From Flavobacterium frigoritolerans (GTDB taxonomy: Bacteria; Bacteroidota; Bacteroidia; Flavobacteriales; Flavobacteriaceae), in contig NZ_JAOZEV010000004.1 of assembly GCF_025847275.1 (NCBI RefSeq), positions 281,638 to 345,637 on the forward strand: a stretch of DNA of 64,000 nt. The letters run 5' to 3'. The position numbers and the translations under genes are program-made. The notes below the pieces were generated by a model. It made no database searches and was not told where the DNA came from. It saw only the letters and a program-made list of their open reading frames with translations. Shown piece by piece: positions 1 through 9,227 of this stretch. Numbering within the stretch: position 1 is the first letter of the stretch; the number at the start of each line of letters is the position of its first letter.

Positions 1-34
1 AGAAAATCTAAGCTAAAATAAGATTTAAGTGTTT

Positions 35-1036
35 TTATAAAGTCGAAACTTCTTTAATGTATTCATGAATGTTTTTGAAGTCGGTTTTTAAAGTCGTTTT
101 TATTTTCTCATTCGAATAGATATCTTTTGTATAAGACGATTTTGCTGTTGCTTTAGTAATCTGTCTTTTCTTCAGGAAAAAAGTAGATAGAAACCAATCT
201 ATTCTCCATATTATTTTCATAAGTAAAGGACTTGCATGTTTTGTAGGTCTTTTTACTTTTAATGCATCTGCGATTGTGTTTAATACATCTCGAAAAACGA
301 TATTGTCAGAGATTAGAGTAAACCGTTCGTTTTTTATTTCGCTCTTCATCAAAGTAACTGCAATTCTCACGACATCGTCTACACTAACAAATCCGGTACT
401 GCCTAGAGTGTAAAACGAAAGTCCGTTGGCTACTTTTGTGTAAAGTTCAGCGCTTCCTTGTTCATTGGATTTAGATTTTGGAATAGGTCCCATAATAACA
501 CCCGGATTTATAATAACAACATCTAAACCTTCTTGCCAACCGCGCCAAACTTCCATTTCGGCACCATATTTAGATATGGCATAGTCGCTGTGTGGTTTTT
601 CGGGATTCCATTCGATTTCTTCAGTTATAATAGTCTCATGGGGAGCAAGATCTCCAAGAGCAGCAATTGAACTCACAAAACATAATTTTTTAACTTGCTT
701 TGCAATACAAAAATTAACAATGTTTGCTGTGCCTTCAATATTAGTTTTTCGAACCAAGTTTTCGTCCTTCGGATCAAAGGAAATTAGAGCGGCACAATGA
801 TAAACATATTCCACATCAATAAAAGCAGTTTCTAAGGAAGGAACGTCAAGTATGTCGGCCTCTATCCATTGTATTGATTCAAATAAATGTGATTTTTTAT
901 ATAAATCAAAAACTGACTTCGTTCTTTCTATTTTTTTCTTATTTCGGTAAATTGCCCGAACGTTATCCCCATTTTCGATTAAATGAAGTAATAAATGTGC
1001 GCCAACTAAACCTGTTCCTCCTGTTACTAAAACCAT
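35..1036 (-). CDS. NAD(P)-dependent epimerase/reductase (extended SDR)
   Basis: This 333-residue protein belongs to the extended short-chain dehydrogenase/reductase family, closest in look to dihydroflavonol-4-reductase-like and NAD-dependent epimerase proteins. The N-terminus carries the Rossmann glycine motif TGGTGLVG at residues 5-12. The catalytic Tyr-x-x-x-Lys is visible as YAISK near residue 151, with the preceding catalytic Ser in the FVSSIAAL stretch. The C-terminal part is basic and hydrophobic and does not identify a substrate. The gene diverges from tyrS and starts with ATG. The substrate cannot be told from sequence; a soluble NAD(P)H oxidoreductase acting on a sugar nucleotide, flavonoid-like or isoprenoid/steroid compound is the family expectation. 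Family assignment is firm, function open. Confidence 0.85.
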   Translation of the reverse strand: MVLVTGGTGLVGAHLLLHLIENGDNVRAIYRNKKKIERTKSVFDLYKKSHLFESIQWIEADILDVPSLETAFIDVEYVYHCAALISFDPKDENLVRKTNIEGTANIVNFCIAKQVKKLCFVSSIAALGDLAPHETIITEEIEWNPEKPHSDYAISKYGAEMEVWRGWQEGLDVVIINPGVIMGPIPKSKSNEQGSAELYTKVANGLSFYTLGSTGFVSVDDVVRIAVTLMKSEIKNERFTLISDNIVFRDVLNTIADALKVKRPTKHASPLLMKIIWRIDWFLSTFFLKKRQITKATAKSSYTKDIYSNEKIKTTLKTDFKNIHEYIKEVSTL

Positions 1037-1116
1037 TTTGTAAAGATAATTAGAATGTTGGATTCCTTCATTTTTAGTTTTCTTATTTTTTGAACATTCT
1101 TAATTTAAATTCATTT

Positions 1117-1147
1117 TTGAGATTGCAACCGACAATCGTTATATTTG
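1117..1147 (+). promoter_or_regulatory. tyrS promoter (Bacteroidetes-type)
   Basis: A TTG at 1117-1119 and TATATTTG at 1140-1147 are separated by 20 bp, a perfect fit to the Bacteroidetes sigma-factor consensus TTG-N19/20-TAnnTTTG. The -7 element lies 21 bp upstream of the tyrS ATG. Seen directly; transcription start not measured. Confidence 0.7.
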
Positions 1148-1168
1148 TAAAAATTATTTTAAAAAGAA

Positions 1169-2461
1169 ATGAAAAATTTTATTGAAGAAGTGACTTGGAG
1201 AGGAATGCTTCACGACGTTATGCCAGGCACAGAGGAACATTTGATGGAACAAATGAGAGTGGCATATGTGGGAATTGATCCAACTGCGGATTCATTGCAT
1301 ATAGGGCATTTAGTTGGGGTAATGTTATTGAAACATTTTCAGTTATCAGGACACAAACCATTGGCGTTAGTTGGTGGTGCAACAGGAATGATTGGAGATC
1401 CATCGGGAAAATCGAATGAAAGAAACTTACTTGATGAAGCAACATTGCGTCATAATCAAGAAGCAATAAAAGGACAATTGTCTCGATTTTTGGACTTTAC
1501 TTCAAATTCAGCCAATGCTGCCGAGTTGGTAAATAATTACGATTGGATGAAGGAATTCTCATTCCTTGATTTTATTCGTGATGTAGGTAAGCACATTACG
1601 GTAAACTATATGATGGCTAAAGATTCTGTAAAGAAAAGATTAACATCAGAGGCTGCCGAAGGAATGTCATTTACAGAGTTTACCTATCAGTTAGTTCAAG
1701 GGTATGACTTTTTGCATTTGTATAAAAACAAACAATGTACCTTGCAAATGGGAGGAAGTGACCAATGGGGCAATATTACCACGGGAACTGAATTGGTGAG
1801 AAGAATGGAAAGCGGAAAAGCGTATGCTTTAACTTGTCCATTAATTACAAAAGCAGACGGAACAAAATTTGGAAAATCGGAAGGTGGAAATATCTGGCTA
1901 GACGCTGCAAGAACATCTCCATACAAGTTTTACCAATATTGGTTAAATACTTCAGATGTTGATGCTGAAAAATATATTAAAATTTTCACTTTCTTATCAA
2001 AAGAAGAAATTGAATCTTTGACAATCGAACATAGAGAAACGCCTCATTTACGTATTTTACAAAAAAGACTGGCTGAAGAAATTACTGTAATGGTGCATTC
2101 TGCGGCTGATCTAGAAAATGCAATTAAGGCTTCAAATATATTATTTGGAAATTCTACATCTGATGATTTAAAACAATTGGATGAAGCAACTTTCTTAGAT
2201 GTTTTTGATGGTGTACCTCAGGCAGAAATTACAAAATCGGATCTTGAAAACGGATTAGAGATTATAATAGTTTTGAATGAGAAAACAGGATTCTTTAAAT
2301 CAAATGGAGAAGCAAGACGTGCTCTTACGGCTAACTCTATTTCTGTAAACAGAGAAAAAATAACAGAAGAGTTTGTTCTTTCTAACAAAGATTTAATAAA
2401 TAACCAATTTGTATTGTTACAAAGCGGAAAGAAAAATTATTTTGTGGTTAGAGTGGTTTAA
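1169..2461 (+). CDS. tyrS: tyrosyl-tRNA synthetase
   Basis: Cytoplasmic enzyme that activates tyrosine with ATP and charges tRNA-Tyr. At 430 residues it has the normal length of bacterial TyrRS. The class I signature HIGH is at residues 44-47 and the KMSKS-type loop appears as KFGKS at 233-237. The C-terminal part (about 350-430) is the S4-like tRNA-binding domain, with [13 protein letters not shown] as its typical core. It stands alone behind its own promoter, convergent with the acyl-protein synthetase gene. No T-box or other leader is visible in the short 5' region. Identification is secure. Confidence 0.98.
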   Translation: MKNFIEEVTWRGMLHDVMPGTEEHLMEQMRVAYVGIDPTADSLHIGHLVGVMLLKHFQLSGHKPLALVGGATGMIGDPSGKSNERNLLDEATLRHNQEAIKGQLSRFLDFTSNSANAAELVNNYDWMKEFSFLDFIRDVGKHITVNYMMAKDSVKKRLTSEAAEGMSFTEFTYQLVQGYDFLHLYKNKQCTLQMGGSDQWGNITTGTELVRRMESGKAYALTCPLITKADGTKFGKSEGGNIWLDAARTSPYKFYQYWLNTSDVDAEKYIKIFTFLSKEEIESLTIEHRETPHLRILQKRLAEEITVMVHSAADLENAIKASNILFGNSTSDDLKQLDEATFLDVFDGVPQAEITKSDLENGLEIIIVLNEKTGFFKSNGEARRALTANSISVNREKITEEFVLSNKDLINNQFVLLQSGKKNYFVVRVV

Positions 2462-2515
2462 TTACTTAATCGGTGATTTGTTTAATCGATTTAAGAAAAA
2501 TAAACAGATTAATTT

Positions 2516-3496
2516 TTAAAGCACCATTAAATTACAACCTCTAATATCAGAGTTATCAAAACGTCCCAATACCTCGAAAGAGTTGTTGGGATATTTTTTG
2601 CCCAAATCTTGCGTAGCAATAAAAGAACAAGAATTAATGTTGGCTAGGTCGATTACGTTTATACCACCTGTTTTACCTTCTTTTACGTAAGTTAAAGCGT
2701 CTTCTGTATCTCGAACAAGGATTTGTATCCACGAAGGACATTCAAATATTCCTTCTCCCAGAGAATAGGCTTGCGATAATAATTCGGTCATGCCATATTC
2801 TGAATGTATTGCTGAAACACCAAAACCTTCACACAATTGGTTGTGCAATTCTTCACGAATCATTTCTTTGCGTTTGCCTTTCATTCCACCAGTTTCCATA
2901 ATGATGGTATTTTGTAGTTTAAACGAGTTTTTTTCGATTAAATCTAATAAAGCATATGTTACACCAATTAAGATAGTATTTTGCCCTGATTGGTCTAATT
3001 CGATTAGCTTCTGAGTAAGTTCTTCGTGATTGTGTAAATAAAACCCGCTTTCTGGATGATTTGATAATTTGATTAAATCCTCAACCATATAAATAAGCGA
3101 AGATCCATCTCGTTCTAAATAGGATGGAAGCAAAGCTAGTACGGCATAATCTTCGATATTGCCATAAAATTGAGAAAAGCCTTTGCGGTAGCTTTCTTCA
3201 TATAAAGAAACGTCGGTTACAATATGTTTGCTAGTAATCATTCCTGTTGTACCACTGCTGGTAAAAGTAACCTGTGCAGGATCAGAATTTGAAACCACAG
3301 CATGGCTCTTAAAAAACTGAATTGGTAAAAAGGGAATTTGTTCTAGCGATTTTACTTTTTGAGGATCTGTTTTAAGGTGATCACAAAACGTTCGATATAC
3401 TAGGTTATTTTCATATTGAAAGCGAAATACTTTCAATGCTATTTTTTCAAATTGCTTTTGATTGGAAATTGTAAATATATCAGTTGTTGTAATCAA
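2516..3496 (-). CDS. LuxE/PaaK-like acyl-protein synthetase family protein
   Basis: About 326 residues related to LuxE-type acyl-protein synthetases and phenylacetate-CoA ligases, which adenylate a carboxylic acid and pass it to a thiol or CoA. The ATP-binding motif is TFTSSGTTG (about residues 99-107). Another conserved segment is EYGMTELLSQAY. The reading frame stays open from a TTG at 3511, but that TTG is part of a good minus-strand -7 element (TACCTTTG, 3516-3509). I therefore place the start at the in-frame TTG at 3496, giving MITTTDIFTIS. No ATG lies nearby in frame. Substrate unknown; homologues in Bacteroidota often sit near surface-polysaccharide or lipid genes, which is not the case here. 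Family call is good, function is inference. Confidence 0.8.
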   Translation of the reverse strand: MITTTDIFTISNQKQFEKIALKVFRFQYENNLVYRTFCDHLKTDPQKVKSLEQIPFLPIQFFKSHAVVSNSDPAQVTFTSSGTTGMITSKHIVTDVSLYEESYRKGFSQFYGNIEDYAVLALLPSYLERDGSSLIYMVEDLIKLSNHPESGFYLHNHEELTQKLIELDQSGQNTILIGVTYALLDLIEKNSFKLQNTIIMETGGMKGKRKEMIREELHNQLCEGFGVSAIHSEYGMTELLSQAYSLGEGIFECPSWIQILVRDTEDALTYVKEGKTGGINVIDLANINSCSFIATQDLGKKYPNNSFEVLGRFDNSDIRGCNLMVL

Positions 3497-3508
3497 GATT
3501 TTTTTTTG

Positions 3509-3516
3509 CAAAGGTA
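3509..3516 (-). promoter_or_regulatory. -7 element of the acyl-protein synthetase gene
   Basis: CAAAGGTA on the plus strand reads TACCTTTG on the minus strand, a full match to TAnnTTTG. It sits just downstream of a terminator, so the gene probably has its own transcript with a very short leader. Confidence 0.5.
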
Positions 3517-3530
3517 ATTTATTTAAAAGA

Positions 3531-3561
3531 AAAAAGCTCCAATATTACTTTGGAGCTTTTT
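3531..3561 (-). terminator. intrinsic terminator after the small T9SS protein gene
   Basis: An 11-bp perfect inverted repeat (AAAAAGCTCCA / TGGAGCTTTTT) with a 9-nt loop lies 20 bp past the stop of the T9SS-sorted protein. The A/T ends make it able to work in either direction. Confidence 0.8.
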
Positions 3562-3581
3562 TATGTTTTTATTTTGAAAAT

Positions 3582-3920
3582 TTACCTGACAATTAGTTTT
3601 CTAGTTGCAGTTGCATTTTCTTCATTTATTTTTATGATATAAACACCAGGTGAAAGATTGGATATATTAAGTTCTCTTGTGCTTAATTGTGTCTGTAATA
3701 CTTTTTTTCCTAGAATGTCAAAAATAATTATTTCTTTTTCTAAATCATTTTTAGATGATATATATACTTTACCATTACTCACAGGGTTTGGATACAAACT
3801 TAAGCCCTCTATTACGGTGCCGTCTGTTTTTGGCTGTTGTTTACTGTCTTGTGCTGAAACACTTGCAGTAATAAAGAAAAAAGCCAATAAGAGTGTAATA
3901 TAAAAGTAGTTTTTTGCCAT
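3582..3920 (-). CDS. small T9SS type A sorting domain protein
   Basis: A 112-residue protein made of a signal peptide (about 1-23, ending SVSAQD), a linker of about 20 residues and a type IX secretion C-terminal sorting domain (about 40-112). The sorting domain is recognised by YPNPVSNGKVYI, IFDILGKKV, LSPGVYIIKI and the final RKLIVR. In known T9SS substrates this tail directs passage across the outer membrane and is then cleaved. Here almost no cargo remains between signal peptide and tail. Terminators lie on both sides, so it is probably a separate transcript. It may be a secreted peptide, a decoy/modulator of the sorting machinery, or the remnant of a larger gene. The domain call is firm, the role unknown. 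Confidence 0.88.
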   Translation of the reverse strand: MAKNYFYITLLLAFFFITASVSAQDSKQQPKTDGTVIEGLSLYPNPVSNGKVYISSKNDLEKEIIIFDILGKKVLQTQLSTRELNISNLSPGVYIIKINEENATATRKLIVR

Positions 3921-3977
3921 CGCTTAATTTTAGTCTAGTAAATATACTAAAAAAAGTTTTCAAAAACTACGCCAAAA

Positions 3978-4007
3978 AAAAACATCCTAAAATTTTAGGA
4001 TGTTTTT
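3978..4007 (-). terminator. intrinsic terminator after the beta-helix lipoprotein gene
   Basis: A perfect 15-bp palindrome (arms AAAAACATCCTAAAA and its complement) lies 24 bp past the lipoprotein stop codon, with T-runs on both sides. It separates the lipoprotein gene from the small T9SS gene. Confidence 0.8.
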
Positions 4008-4031
4008 AACAATTAGATTGTATTTTCTTGA

Positions 4032-5222
4032 TTAGAAACCTACTGACCAACCTGTAGCCCATGTTGGTTGTGTAATACCATTTCCAGCTCCTGTAGCAGA
4101 AGTAGACTCAGTAGCAACAGCTGTAACGTCAGCAGTAGAAGCATCTGTTTTCTTACCTTTTGTTTTTACAGATACATCAGAGATGTAGTTTACGCTAGTT
4201 ACTTTTAAAGCTGTTCCAACAAAAGCAATAGTTTCGTCGTTTTCAACATCAATACCAGTTTTCCATCCGCTTAAAACTACATTTGAAATAAGACCTTTAG
4301 TTCCTCTTCTAAATTTTATAGCTTGGTTTTCTGTGTAAATAGTTGCATCAGCAGCACTTCCAGGTCCAATAAGAGTCATATTTGTAATAGTAGGGTTAGC
4401 AATTGGAGTGTTTGCAAATCCTAATTCGAAGTTATCTGCTTCAATACCTCTGTTTCCTTTTCCGAAATTTAATTTTCCGTACCAGTTTGTGTTTTTCCCA
4501 TTCCATCCTTCAGTCCAGTCAAATTGATCATCTTCGTTACCGATAGCGATTAAATTTGTAGTGTTTACAGAACCTCCGAAGAATTCAAATCCATCATCAG
4601 CACCGTGAAAAGCTTGTACATTTTCAACAACTGTTCCAGAACCAACTCCAAAGAAAGATACTCCGTTGAATTCTTTTTCAGTGTTATAAGCAGCTCCTGC
4701 GTATTCGATTCTTAAATATTTGATTGAACCAGAGTTGTCAGCAGATATAGTTCCACCATAAGTTAAATCTGCTACTTCTGATTGAGCTGTACTTGCTCCA
4801 CCAGTAACACGGTTTATAGGTGCTCTACCACAAATAACCAATCCACCCCAATCTCCAGCACCTTTAGTAGGTAAACCACTTGTCATTATAACTGGTTTTG
4901 CAGCTGTACCATTTACATTAATTTTCCCTCCTTGCGCAATTGCAATATAAGCTTTTGTTCCACCAGTACCTTGAATAACAGTTCCTGCAGGAATTGTTAA
5001 AGTAGCTCCATCATTTACTTGTAGTTTCCCTGTTAATTTATAAACAGTACTAGCGTCAAGTACTACTTCACCATCACTAATGATTCCTTTAAAGTCGTTA
5101 GCATCTGCAACAAATGTTGAAGTTGGTTTTTTGCTGTCGTTATTGTTATCGCTTGAACAGCTTGTAAGTAAGCTAGTTGATAAAGCAATAATTCCAAATA
5201 GTTTTACAATTGATTTTTTCAT
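4032..5222 (-). CDS. surface lipoprotein with right-handed beta-helix-like repeats
   Basis: A 396-residue lipoprotein. The lipobox STSLLTSC ends at about Cys22 and is followed by SSDNNNDSKK, an acidic/polar stretch like the lipoprotein export signals that send Bacteroidota lipoproteins to the cell surface. The body has repeated short beta-strands (VNDGATLTIPAGTVIQGTGG, YIAIAQGGKINVNGTA, GGLVICGRAPIN, GADDGFEFFGG), the pattern of a right-handed beta-helix. Such proteins are often misnamed multidrug transporter in databases. It lies downstream of a TonB receptor on the same strand. TAAC repeats at an 11-bp period precede it, as for the porin, so I infer a partner of the receptor in phosphate or phosphorylated-compound capture. 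Ligand not shown by sequence. Confidence 0.8.
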   Translation of the reverse strand: MKKSIVKLFGIIALSTSLLTSCSSDNNNDSKKPTSTFVADANDFKGIISDGEVVLDASTVYKLTGKLQVNDGATLTIPAGTVIQGTGGTKAYIAIAQGGKINVNGTAAKPVIMTSGLPTKGAGDWGGLVICGRAPINRVTGGASTAQSEVADLTYGGTISADNSGSIKYLRIEYAGAAYNTEKEFNGVSFFGVGSGTVVENVQAFHGADDGFEFFGGSVNTTNLIAIGNEDDQFDWTEGWNGKNTNWYGKLNFGKGNRGIEADNFELGFANTPIANPTITNMTLIGPGSAADATIYTENQAIKFRRGTKGLISNVVLSGWKTGIDVENDETIAFVGTALKVTSVNYISDVSVKTKGKKTDASTADVTAVATESTSATGAGNGITQPTWATGWSVGF

Positions 5223-5259
5223 GGTTGTTTTGATAATTTTTTTGTTTAATATCTTAATG

Positions 5260-5267
5260 CAAAGATG
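5260..5267 (-). promoter_or_regulatory. -7 element of the beta-helix lipoprotein gene
   Basis: Plus-strand CAAAGATG reads CATCTTTG on the minus strand, seven of eight bases of TAnnTTTG when both n positions are counted as free, about 38 bp before the ATG. A single mismatch lowers confidence. Confidence 0.4.
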
Positions 5268-5332
5268 GATTAGAAATCTTTTACGAATGTTAAGTAAGTG
5301 TGATTGTTAGTTTAATAAAAACCTATTTTAAG

Positions 5333-5361
5333 ATTAAATTAATGTTACTTAGTTGTTAACT
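5333..5361 (-). promoter_or_regulatory. Pho-box-like 11-bp repeats upstream of lipoprotein gene
   Basis: On the minus strand the sequence reads AGTTAAC-AACT-AAGTAAC-ATTA-ATTTAAT: three 7-mers at an exact 11-bp period, two ending TAAC and one TAAT. The same layout precedes the porin. It lies about 70 bp upstream of the -7 candidate, farther than in the porin promoter, so it may be an upstream operator. Confidence 0.4.
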
Positions 5362-5418
5362 AAAGTTCTGATTTATAGATAATATAGGGTAACGAGTTGT
5401 GTGTTTGTTTTTTAAATT

Positions 5419-5456
5419 AAAAAAGGATCAACAAAATTTAATGCTGACCCTTTTTT
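5419..5456 (-). terminator. intrinsic terminator of the TonB receptor gene
   Basis: A 12-bp stem with one mismatch (AAAAAAGG-TCA against TGA-CCTTTTTT) and a 14-nt loop lies 22 bp past the receptor stop codon on the minus strand. Confidence 0.7.
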
Positions 5457-5477
5457 AGTTCTGTTTTTGATGTAGTC

Positions 5478-8237
5478 TTAAAAGCTGTAATTAAGTTTGA
5501 AACTTATTCCTAATCCTTTTTTGTATGATAAAACGTTTACATCTCCAGAGCTATTTTCTTGAACTCTATTGATTGAAGGATCTAGGATGTTTTTTACAAC
5601 AAAATCTAATCCTAGATTTTTATTTAGTTTGGTTTTAGCGATAAAGTCTAATGAACCAAATGCTTTGTCTACTAAATCACCTCTGCCATTTGTTCCAATA
5701 GCATTTATTCTATCTGAGAAATAAGAGTATGCAATAGTTGTATTTAAGCTTTTGTCTTTATTGCTCCATTCTGTTAAATAAGAAAGATCGGCATTTAAAA
5801 GTAAATCAGAAGCTCCGGTAAATTGACTCTTTTTGTTTGTAAAGTCAACTTGGTAATCTGTTTCTCTGTTAACTTTTTCAGAATTTAATTCTTGATTACT
5901 ATATAAGTAAGATGCATTAATACCTGCAGTAAGTTTTTTTGAATTAACATCACCAAAACTAAAAATCTGTTTGCGGTATTCAACTTCCCCTCCGGCAACA
6001 TATCCATAATCACCAGTGTTAATATAAGAGACGTCATTTGAAGAAGATGCAATTGTTACTTCATTCATTGGGTTAAGGATGTATTTACCAAAAGCAGTAA
6101 ACGAAATTAATTCATCACTTTTAGGGAACATTTCCCATTTAAGGTCTAAGTTGTAATCATCTGATTCATATAAATATGGGTTACCTACTTTTACTTGTAG
6201 AACTTCTTCATAAACAAATAGTGCTCTTTCTTTAAATTGTGGTAAAGTGTATGTTTTGCTAAATCCTAAACGTAAATTTTGTTTTTCGTTTAATTCATAT
6301 TTCATTGTTAAACTTGGTAAAAAAGCCAATTTATCTAATTTGTCACTTCCAATATCGCCTAATTGTGTATTCCAGTCAACATCTTGAATTAATGATTCTA
6401 AACGAAGACCTAAAACAGCTGTTAATTTAGGATTGAATTTGTATTCTGTATTAACATAACCGCCAAGGATAGTTTGTTTACCATTATAAGTTTGAGGATC
6501 TAAAGCATCACTAATTTGGGAGTTTCCTCTAAATGTTGAAATATTAAAATATCCATTGTTAAAGTTATCATTGTTGTAAAACAAATCCAGATTGTTTGGG
6601 TCAACAATAAAGTTTCTATAACCATCATTTGATTGAAAGTTGAACTGAGTAGCTTCAAATTTTCTGTTTTTGATTCTTCCATTTCCTCCTAAAGTGATTT
6701 TTCCTTTAAATTCATCATCACTATTTTTATTGAATTTATAATCAATAGAAGCATTTGCTGCTAATTCATCTTCTCTTAGTTTTTGAAAGTATCTATTGTT
6801 TTCGGGTCTTGAAATGGTAGATAGTACATATCCATTTGGCTCGTTTCTAAAAGTATTTTGAACTCTGTCAGGCATAGATCCGTCAACGATATTGTATGAA
6901 GCTCCCCAGTTTAATTTTGATCTGTCTGTTAGTTTGTGATCTCCTAATAATTGATTTACCCAAAGGCTATTTTTTTCATAATTGAAACGACGAATTAATC
7001 CATTTCCATTATTAGCTATATCCACTATGTAACCGTAATATTCTTCTTTAGATTGAGTAGAGCTATTGATGTAAAGTGTGTTAAAATTAACTTTGTTATT
7101 TGTGTTAATTTTATATCCGATATTTAACAAACCAGTAGAGTTAGTTTGGTAACTCATGTCTTTGTAAGTATGAAAGTCTTTAAATGCAACTCCAGCACCG
7201 TTTACACTTCCTTTTGCTGTGCCATTTTTAATAGCATTGTATTCATTACTGAAATTTGCGGTTGCAAAAAAACTTAATTTACCTTGTTCACCTACGTTAA
7301 AAGTTTTTCCTCCTGATATACCAATTGATCCAGCAAAAGGTGCTTTTTTGTCAGTTTGTAAAGTATTGAAGTTGTATTGAGTAAGTGGATTGTTTGGAAT
7401 TTTTGGGTTTGAGAACCCAAAACTATTAATACCTTTTTGTAATCTAAAGTCATCTTCGGCTAATGCGTTTGTATTAACATTAGATCCTATTTCGATTTTA
7501 AAGAAACCATTTCCTTTGTAATCTTTAGATGCTATGTCTACGTTTCCTCCAGCAAAATCTCCATATAATTTGCTGCTGTAAACTTTATCTACAGATACAT
7601 ACTCAACAATATCTGTAGAAAAAATATCTAAGCTAATGTTTTTCTTCTCAGGATCATTTGATGGAATTGGTAATCCGTTCATGGTTGTAGAGTTGTAGCG
7701 ATCTCCTAAACCTCTAACAAAGATATTACCGGTTCCCTCTTGTTTTGTAATACCTGTAGTTTTGGTAACTGCTGTTGCTACATCGCTAACTCCTTTTCTC
7801 GAAAGCTCTTGAGCTCCAATAGATTGTTTTATTTCTACAGCATTTTTTTGTTCTAAAAGTAAAGCAGATTCTTTTTGTTTACTTACAGATGATGCTTTTA
7901 CTACAACATCTTTTAGAGTATAACTCCCTGAAGATAATGTTTGATTACTAGTTGTAGTTTCGTTTGCTTTAACAATTACTATTGCTTCTATAGTTTCATA
8001 CCCCAAGAAACTATAAATTACAGTGTAGCTACCAGGAGCTATGTTTATCGAATATTTACCATCGATATCAGTATTTGCACTGTTGTTAGTTCCTTTAATA
8101 AGAACGTTTGCAAATGGAAGTGCTTCATTATTAGTTTGTTTGTCGGTTAAAACCCCAGAAATTGTACCTTTGGTCTGAGCCATAGAAACAGCACAAATAA
8201 ATAATGTAATAAATAGAAATTTTAAGTTGAATTTCAT
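5478..8237 (-). CDS. TonB-dependent receptor with CarboxypepD-regulatory-like domain
   Basis: A 919-residue outer-membrane active transporter. A signal peptide (about 1-20, ending SMAQTKG) precedes an Ig-like carboxypeptidase-regulatory domain (about 22-110; ALPFANVLIKGTN and PGSYTVIYSFLGYE are typical). The plug domain follows (about 125-235; TTGITKQEGTGNIFVRGLGD, NDPEKKNISLDIFSTDIVE). The rest is a 22-strand-type barrel ending in Phe (KLNYSF), the expected Bam signal. It would take up a bound substrate using energy from the ExbBD-TonB complex encoded at 54-57 kb. It sits back to back with a PhoB/PhoR pair and has 11-bp-phased TAAC repeats in its promoter, so phosphate or organophosphate uptake is the best inference. 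Ligand unproven. Confidence 0.93.
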   Translation of the reverse strand: MKFNLKFLFITLFICAVSMAQTKGTISGVLTDKQTNNEALPFANVLIKGTNNSANTDIDGKYSINIAPGSYTVIYSFLGYETIEAIVIVKANETTTSNQTLSSGSYTLKDVVVKASSVSKQKESALLLEQKNAVEIKQSIGAQELSRKGVSDVATAVTKTTGITKQEGTGNIFVRGLGDRYNSTTMNGLPIPSNDPEKKNISLDIFSTDIVEYVSVDKVYSSKLYGDFAGGNVDIASKDYKGNGFFKIEIGSNVNTNALAEDDFRLQKGINSFGFSNPKIPNNPLTQYNFNTLQTDKKAPFAGSIGISGGKTFNVGEQGKLSFFATANFSNEYNAIKNGTAKGSVNGAGVAFKDFHTYKDMSYQTNSTGLLNIGYKINTNNKVNFNTLYINSSTQSKEEYYGYIVDIANNGNGLIRRFNYEKNSLWVNQLLGDHKLTDRSKLNWGASYNIVDGSMPDRVQNTFRNEPNGYVLSTISRPENNRYFQKLREDELAANASIDYKFNKNSDDEFKGKITLGGNGRIKNRKFEATQFNFQSNDGYRNFIVDPNNLDLFYNNDNFNNGYFNISTFRGNSQISDALDPQTYNGKQTILGGYVNTEYKFNPKLTAVLGLRLESLIQDVDWNTQLGDIGSDKLDKLAFLPSLTMKYELNEKQNLRLGFSKTYTLPQFKERALFVYEEVLQVKVGNPYLYESDDYNLDLKWEMFPKSDELISFTAFGKYILNPMNEVTIASSSNDVSYINTGDYGYVAGGEVEYRKQIFSFGDVNSKKLTAGINASYLYSNQELNSEKVNRETDYQVDFTNKKSQFTGASDLLLNADLSYLTEWSNKDKSLNTTIAYSYFSDRINAIGTNGRGDLVDKAFGSLDFIAKTKLNKNLGLDFVVKNILDPSINRVQENSSGDVNVLSYKKGLGISFKLNYSF

Positions 8238-8265
8238 TTTCGTTTGTTGTTTGTTTATTTTTTTG

Positions 8266-8273
8266 CAAATAAA
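8266..8273 (-). promoter_or_regulatory. candidate -7 element of the TonB receptor gene
   Basis: The minus strand reads TTTATTTG, seven of eight to TAnnTTTG, placing a start about 22 nt before the receptor ATG. The phased TAAC repeats begin 11 bp upstream of it. Confidence 0.4.
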
Positions 8274-8283
8274 GGATGGCTTT

Positions 8284-8342
8284 GTAAAGTTGATGTTAGC
8301 TACTTGTTATTCTTTTGTCTCTAATATATTATGAAATTGTTA
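8284..8342 (-). promoter_or_regulatory. Pho-box-like 11-bp phased repeats before the TonB receptor
   Basis: On the minus strand TAAC occurs at 8342-8339, 8309-8306 and 8298-8295, all on one 11-bp register, with near matches TAAT (8331-8328) and TTAC (8287-8284) filling two further positions; only one register position (8320-8317) does not match. The adjacent pair reads GAATAAC-AAGT-AGCTAAC. This is the expected architecture for a tandem-binding OmpR/PhoB-family activator, whose gene is divergent. Confidence 0.5.
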
Positions 8343-8469
8343 TGAGATTAAATTACGGTTAACACGACTTTTTAACAGTTGATTTATTATTATCTTTACA
8401 CTCGCAATTAGATTCATTGAATGTTATATAGTATAAGTATCAATGAGATAACCCAATTTTTGCTATTTT

Positions 8470-9153
8470 ATGAAAAAAACACAAACTAAGATTTTACTAG
8501 TAGATGATGAACCGGATATTTTAGAAATTGTTGGATACAATCTTTCTCAGGAAGGGTATCAAATAATTACAGCTTCTAATGGAAAAGATGCAATTGCAAA
8601 AGCACAAAAAGAATTGCCAGATCTTATAATAATGGACGTTATGATGGCAGAAATGGATGGTATGGAAGCTTGTGAACATATTCGAAAAATTCCCGAACTA
8701 AATAATGTTATTATTACATTCTTAACAGCAAGAAGCGAAGATTACTCTCAAGTTGCTGGTTTTGATGCTGGAGCAGATGATTATATCACTAAGCCTATTA
8801 AACCAAAATTGTTGGTAAGTAAGGTAAAAGCATTGTTGAGACGCTTAAAAGAACAAGAAGTTAGTAGTGATACATTAAATGTAGGTGGTATCGAAATTAA
8901 TCGTGAAGAATATAAAATCGTAAAAGATAATATTGAGATTGCTTTGCCTAGAAAAGAATTTGAATTGTTTTATTTATTGGCTTCAAAACCAGGGAAAGTA
9001 TTCAAGCGTGATGAAATTCTTGATAAGGTTTGGGGTAATGAAGTAGTTGTAGGCGGAAGAACGATTGATGTGCATATTCGAAAATTGAGAGAAAAAATCG
9101 GCGAAGATTTATTTAAAACCATCAAAGGAGTAGGATACAAATTCGAGGTTTAA
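8470..9153 (+). CDS. PhoB/OmpR-family response regulator
   Basis: A 227-residue two-component transcription regulator. The receiver domain (about 6-120) has the acidic pocket D12/D13, phospho-acceptor D56 (LIIMDVMM), T86, Y105 and K108. The C-terminal winged-helix Trans_reg_C domain (about 130-227) shows LPRKEFELFYLLAS, VFKRDEILDKVWG and GRTIDVHIRKLREKIG. It is followed by a histidine kinase after 74 bp and then by a phosphate-type porin, the usual setting for PhoB. Candidate 11-bp repeats at the porin and TonB receptor promoters are its likely targets. PhoB is the best match, but other OmpR-type roles cannot be excluded from sequence alone. Confidence 0.9.
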   Translation: MKKTQTKILLVDDEPDILEIVGYNLSQEGYQIITASNGKDAIAKAQKELPDLIIMDVMMAEMDGMEACEHIRKIPELNNVIITFLTARSEDYSQVAGFDAGADDYITKPIKPKLLVSKVKALLRRLKEQEVSSDTLNVGGIEINREEYKIVKDNIEIALPRKEFELFYLLASKPGKVFKRDEILDKVWGNEVVVGGRTIDVHIRKLREKIGEDLFKTIKGVGYKFEV

Positions 9154-9227
9154 AATAAAGATTACCAAACAAAAGCATAATGCAAAGAAATCAGAATTAT
9201 CTTTGTATAAAGCTATCCATGAATTAA

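Noticed and set aside
8357..8376. Pho-box-like repeat directly before the PhoB-like gene
   Set aside because: The two TTAAC units are 13, not 11, bp apart on the plus strand; a degenerate copy upstream is in phase but too weak to call autoregulation.
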